Part shown: positions 60,935 through 64,000 of the stretch, piece after piece
Position numbering within the stretch: position 1 is the stretch's first letter
Layout: each line of letters begins with the position of its first letter
Source: Desulfosporosinus orientis DSM 765
Lineage (GTDB): Bacteria > Bacillota > Desulfitobacteriia > Desulfitobacteriales > Desulfitobacteriaceae
Direction of reading: 5' to 3'
Length of the DNA stretch: 64,000 nt
Assembly: GCF_000235605.1 (NCBI RefSeq)
Contig: NC_016584.1
Span: 3,826,001-3,890,000 of the forward strand
Position numbers and translations under genes: made by a program
The notes under the pieces: generated by a model
The model's database searches: none
Told to the model about the DNA's origin: nothing
Seen by the model: only the letters and a program-made list of their open reading frames with translations

Positions 60935-63085
60935 TTAATTACTGATCAGTGTGGCATATTTGCCGCCCATTAACATCAGTTCTTCATGCCGGCCGCGCTC
61001 AGCAACCTTACCTTTGTCTAAAACGATAATTTCATCGCAATCCCGAATTGTAGAGAGTCTGTGCGCGATAATAATCAGACTGATTCCTCTTGCTTTGACC
61101 GTTTCCATAATATGCTGCTCAGTCTTAGTATCCAGGGCACTCGTAGCTTCATCCAAAATCAAAATCGAAGGTTCCTGGGCGAGAGCTCGGGCAATTTCAA
61201 ACCTCTGCTTCTGACCACCTGAAAAATTCTTCCCACCCTCTTTGATCACGTGAGCATATCCGCCCTGACGCTGCATAATATCTTCATGAATCTGAGCATC
61301 CTTGCAGGATGTAACAAGTACAGCTTCATCTATCGACTCATCCCACATTGTGATATTATTCATAATCGTATCTTCAAAAAGTACGACATCTTGATCCACT
61401 ACGGCCAGTGAGCTTGTGAGAATACCCCGGTTAATTTTATCTCTGGTTAGTCCGTCAAAGCGGATTTCCCCTGACCAAGGACTGTATAAACCGGAAATAA
61501 GTTTGGCCAGAGTTGACTTGCCGCTGCCGGAGCCCCCAACAAAGGCAACGCTCCCGCCCGGCTTAAGGTTAAGTGAAAAATTCTCCAGCAAGGGCGGTGA
61601 CAGCTTGTTGTACCCAAAGGTAACATTTTCTAACTGCATTTCACCGGAAAGCTTTACAAATTCTCCATTTTCGTTCGGTAATTCTCCGTTATCAGAATCA
61701 GAAACATCCGTCGGATAATTCATCACATCTTCCACACGCTCCATCTGGGAACGCATTTCGATAAAAGCTTGTCCTACCTCCACGAGCTGATTGACTGGCG
61801 TGAGGAAAGAAGATAAAAATCCCTGGAATGCTAAAAGCATACCAATCGTAAACTCACCATCTAAGATCAAATAAACCCCAATCATCAGAACGCAGATATT
61901 CGCTGCTTGCTGTAAAAGAGAAGGAATCATTCCATAAAACTGATTTGCTTTGGCGAAAACAATTTGGGCATTGCTCTGTTTGGCAAAGTAACCTGCCCAG
62001 CGTTCAAAAAAACCGTTTTCAGCACCCGAGGCTTTAATACTTTCCATCATTTCAAAACCAGACATGGTTATACCCGACAACTTACCGACGTCACGCTGCA
62101 TCACCCGACTCATATCAACGCGTTTTTGGGATATGAAACGCAAAACCAGCATATTAACAAGCGCGGCTCCGATACCTACCAAGGATAAAATCACGCTGTA
62201 GCGAAGCATCACACTTAGGTAAAACACCAGCAAGCATACATTCATAAATATGGGAGCCAACTGACCAATCAAAGTAGAGGCAATATGTTCGTTGCTTGCC
62301 TGTCTGGAAGCGATATCCCCGGCAAAACGCTGAGAAAAAAAATCCACCGGCAAGCGCAGCACATGCCACATAAAAGAAGCATTGGCCTCTATAGCCAGCT
62401 TGCCTTCAATTTTCAGCCAATATATGCCCTGAATGCCCGCTATCACAAACTGAAAGACCAAAGTTAGGGTCATAGCGATAATAAACAGCGACAGCCACTC
62501 GGGATTTTTACCGGATAAAATATGATCCATAAATACTTTGGTAAAAAGCGGAGTTATCATACCGATTCCTGCTGTCAAAATCCCAGTGAGGATAACAAAG
62601 GCAAAGGCAGTCGCCGTTCCGCGCAGCCGCTTTTTAGCAAAGCCCAAGACGCTTTTTGGTTTGCCCTCAGCCACGAAGCTCTCCGTTTTCTCAAAGCGCA
62701 AAACAATGCCGGTGAAGGATTGATCGAACTCTTCAAAGGAAACTTTAACAGTTCCCCTAGCCGGATCGTTCAATATCACCTTATCCTTTGTAAAACCGTT
62801 AAGCACTACAAAATGGTTAAAATTCCAATGGATTATAGCCGGTAAGACAATATTCCGCAAGGCCGACGGCTCCATTCGGTAGCCCGCGGCTTTCAAGCCA
62901 TACGCTCGTGCAGCTTTCAAGATATTTTTAGCACTGCTGCCATCACGAGATACGCCGCAATCTGCCCGTACCTGCTCTAAAGGCAGCCATTTGCCATAAA
63001 AAGCCAGAATCATACAAAGAGAAGCCGCTCCACATTCGAGAGCCTCCATCTGCATAATTACCGGCACCTTGGCTATTTTGGGCAT
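60935..63085 (-). CDS. NHLM-type export ABC transporter with C39 leader peptidase
   Basis: About 716 residues; ATG 63085 (MPKIAKVPVIMQ) follows GGCAGGTG, and a GTG lies at 63094. The N-terminal C39 domain has the catalytic Cys (MEALECGAASL), His (FNHFVVL) and Asp (LNDPARG). It is followed by six membrane segments and an ATPase (GGSGSGKST, FSGGQKQR, ILILDEATSALD). The protease cuts after Gly-Gly leaders while exporting the core. Suitable Gly-Gly precursors lie at 33093, 44878, 49367 and 49839. Confidence 0.96.
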   Translation of the reverse strand: MPKIAKVPVIMQMEALECGAASLCMILAFYGKWLPLEQVRADCGVSRDGSSAKNILKAARAYGLKAAGYRMEPSALRNIVLPAIIHWNFNHFVVLNGFTKDKVILNDPARGTVKVSFEEFDQSFTGIVLRFEKTESFVAEGKPKSVLGFAKKRLRGTATAFAFVILTGILTAGIGMITPLFTKVFMDHILSGKNPEWLSLFIIAMTLTLVFQFVIAGIQGIYWLKIEGKLAIEANASFMWHVLRLPVDFFSQRFAGDIASRQASNEHIASTLIGQLAPIFMNVCLLVFYLSVMLRYSVILSLVGIGAALVNMLVLRFISQKRVDMSRVMQRDVGKLSGITMSGFEMMESIKASGAENGFFERWAGYFAKQSNAQIVFAKANQFYGMIPSLLQQAANICVLMIGVYLILDGEFTIGMLLAFQGFLSSFLTPVNQLVEVGQAFIEMRSQMERVEDVMNYPTDVSDSDNGELPNENGEFVKLSGEMQLENVTFGYNKLSPPLLENFSLNLKPGGSVAFVGGSGSGKSTLAKLISGLYSPWSGEIRFDGLTRDKINRGILTSSLAVVDQDVVLFEDTIMNNITMWDESIDEAVLVTSCKDAQIHEDIMQRQGGYAHVIKEGGKNFSGGQKQRFEIARALAQEPSILILDEATSALDTKTEQHIMETVKARGISLIIIAHRLSTIRDCDEIIVLDKGKVAERGRHEELMLMGGKYATLISN

Positions 63086-63156
63086 TGATTTCACCTGCCT
63101 TTTTTAAACTACAGCAGATTTCTTCTCCTTAGCTGTTTCTTAATTGCAGAAAATAA

Positions 63157-64000
63157 TTAAAACACTAATTCATAAGGCTTGTAGTTTTTAATTACAATAA
63201 CCATATTACAATCCGTTCCAATGGTAAGCTGTAAATTCTCCCCTTTGGGGTTAGACCATTTAATTTTGTTAGGGGAATCAGGATCAATCGTGAGGTTTAC
63301 CCGTAATTCGACACTATTTTCTTTAGGCAGCAACCCCTCGGCGTATTGCTGACTTCCGACTGCTGATAACACATCCGCCTCAGATACCGGATAAGTGCCG
63401 ATGTTGGTAATATTCCCAAGCATATAACCATATTCCTCCCGAGGAGCAAAATCAGGAGAAACCTGTACTTCCATTCCTTCTTTAAGCTTTTTAGCAGTAG
63501 AGGCAGGAATGTAGCAGATAATTTGCTTATCATTAGCGTATTGCTCCTGTTTAACTATTCTGGCAACAGCTTCGGTGGCAGATACTGTTTCGTTGACAGT
63601 CTTAGCTGAGAGAACAATTCCCGAGACAGGTGATACAACAAGAGAGCGGCTTTCATATTCGTTATCGAGAGCGGAAATACTTTTTTCATCCGCCCGGGCG
63701 TTACTTTTTAGTTCTGTCACTTGCTTGATAATATCCTCTTGAGGTATGACGGCGATAATCTGTCCTGCTTCCACAAAATCCCCCACCTTAACCCGCATAT
63801 CGCTAATACGTCCACCTGAGGCAGGTATGACCGAAGTAACCCCATTTTGCGGGAATATCACACCATTCGCCTTGACACTGTCAGGAATACTTCCGTAAAA
63901 CCCCCAAAAAACCACGGCAATCAAAAGTGCCAGACAGCCCAAAAGTACGCTCCATATTCCTGGACTGGTTATCTTTATGTATTCATTCAACCGTTCAGGC
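63157..64000 (-). CDS. HlyD-family adaptor of the NHLM exporter, cut by window edge
   Basis: At least 281 residues. The frame continues upstream of ATG 63990 as PERLNEYIKITSP, without a stop, to the window end, so the true start is outside. A membrane segment (SVLLGCLALLIAVVFWGFYG) precedes a barrel-sandwich region (GGRISDMRVKVGDFVEAGQI, LVVSPVSGIVLSAKTV) and a C-terminal beta domain. It should bridge the ABC transporters to the cell exterior. Confidence 0.92.
   Translation of the reverse strand, partial: PERLNEYIKITSPGIWSVLLGCLALLIAVVFWGFYGSIPDSVKANGVIFPQNGVTSVIPASGGRISDMRVKVGDFVEAGQIIAVIPQEDIIKQVTELKSNARADEKSISALDNEYESRSLVVSPVSGIVLSAKTVNETVSATEAVARIVKQEQYANDKQIICYIPASTAKKLKEGMEVQVSPDFAPREEYGYMLGNITNIGTYPVSEADVLSAVGSQQYAEGLLPKENSVELRVNLTIDPDSPNKIKWSNPKGENLQLTIGTDCNMVIVIKNYKPYELVF

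Noticed and set aside
1..64000. tRNA or rRNA genes
   Set aside because: I saw no cloverleaf or rRNA-like conserved sequence, although a covariance search was not possible here.

Overview
Every gene I can support in this 64 kb lies on the minus strand, so the biological order runs from high to low coordinates. The window looks like a chromosomal segment of an anaerobic, low-to-middle GC Firmicute of the class Clostridia, plausibly Peptococcaceae such as Desulfitobacterium or Desulfosporosinus. Support comes from strong AGGAGG-type ribosome sites with frequent GTG and TTG starts, a CWB2 cell-wall protein, a Spo0E-like protein, the HydE/HydF/HydG maturases and nitrile-hydratase-leader (NHLP) peptides. 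The genus is inference.

Layout. 64000-58746: NHLM peptide export (HlyD-type protein cut by the window edge, a C39-peptidase ABC transporter and a second ABC transporter). 58726-55476: a type 1 binding protein, a DUF3574-like lipoprotein, an EamA transporter and an ECF/QueT-like membrane protein. 55292-52585: a LytTR regulator and a 7TM-DISM/GHKL kinase. 52570-41891: a block bounded by two 465-bp direct repeats. It holds a second lipoprotein copy with a broken EamA remnant, a leader-like small protein, an ECF sigma factor, three intact NHLP precursors plus two remnants, a SagB dehydrogenase, a fused YcaO cyclodehydratase and a secreted 5'-nucleotidase. 41657-37026: a large cell-wall protein with an SGNH hydrolase domain and three CWB2 repeats.

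36476-25936 is the most unusual part. It holds an HExxH metalloprotein, then an apparent operon of a cobalamin-type radical SAM enzyme, a Nif11-like precursor with a 20-residue three-cysteine core, three tandem paralogous SPASM radical SAM enzymes, a YcaO protein without the azoline-type C-terminus and a methyltransferase. I do not recognise this combination and take it to be a candidate new RiPP pathway. An NHLP leader fragment sits at its end.

25859-20360 is a hydrogenase-maturation operon (TM1266-like regulator, HydE, HydG, HydF, aspartase-like lyase). It starts from a well-formed promoter and a leader carrying a terminator and a possible antiterminator. 20345-15194 is sparse: two decayed genes, a Spo0E-like protein, a CGGC-like protein, a diguanylate cyclase and small proteins. 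15150-10450 is a giant kinase-ATPase-LuxR regulator. 10320-1 is a two-module NRPS followed by a hybrid kinase built on an [FeFe]-hydrogenase-like sensor, and the start of a further signalling protein.

The two peptide systems may share the one NHLM exporter: both precursor types carry a double-glycine site and the exporter carries the matching C39 protease. This is inference from context.
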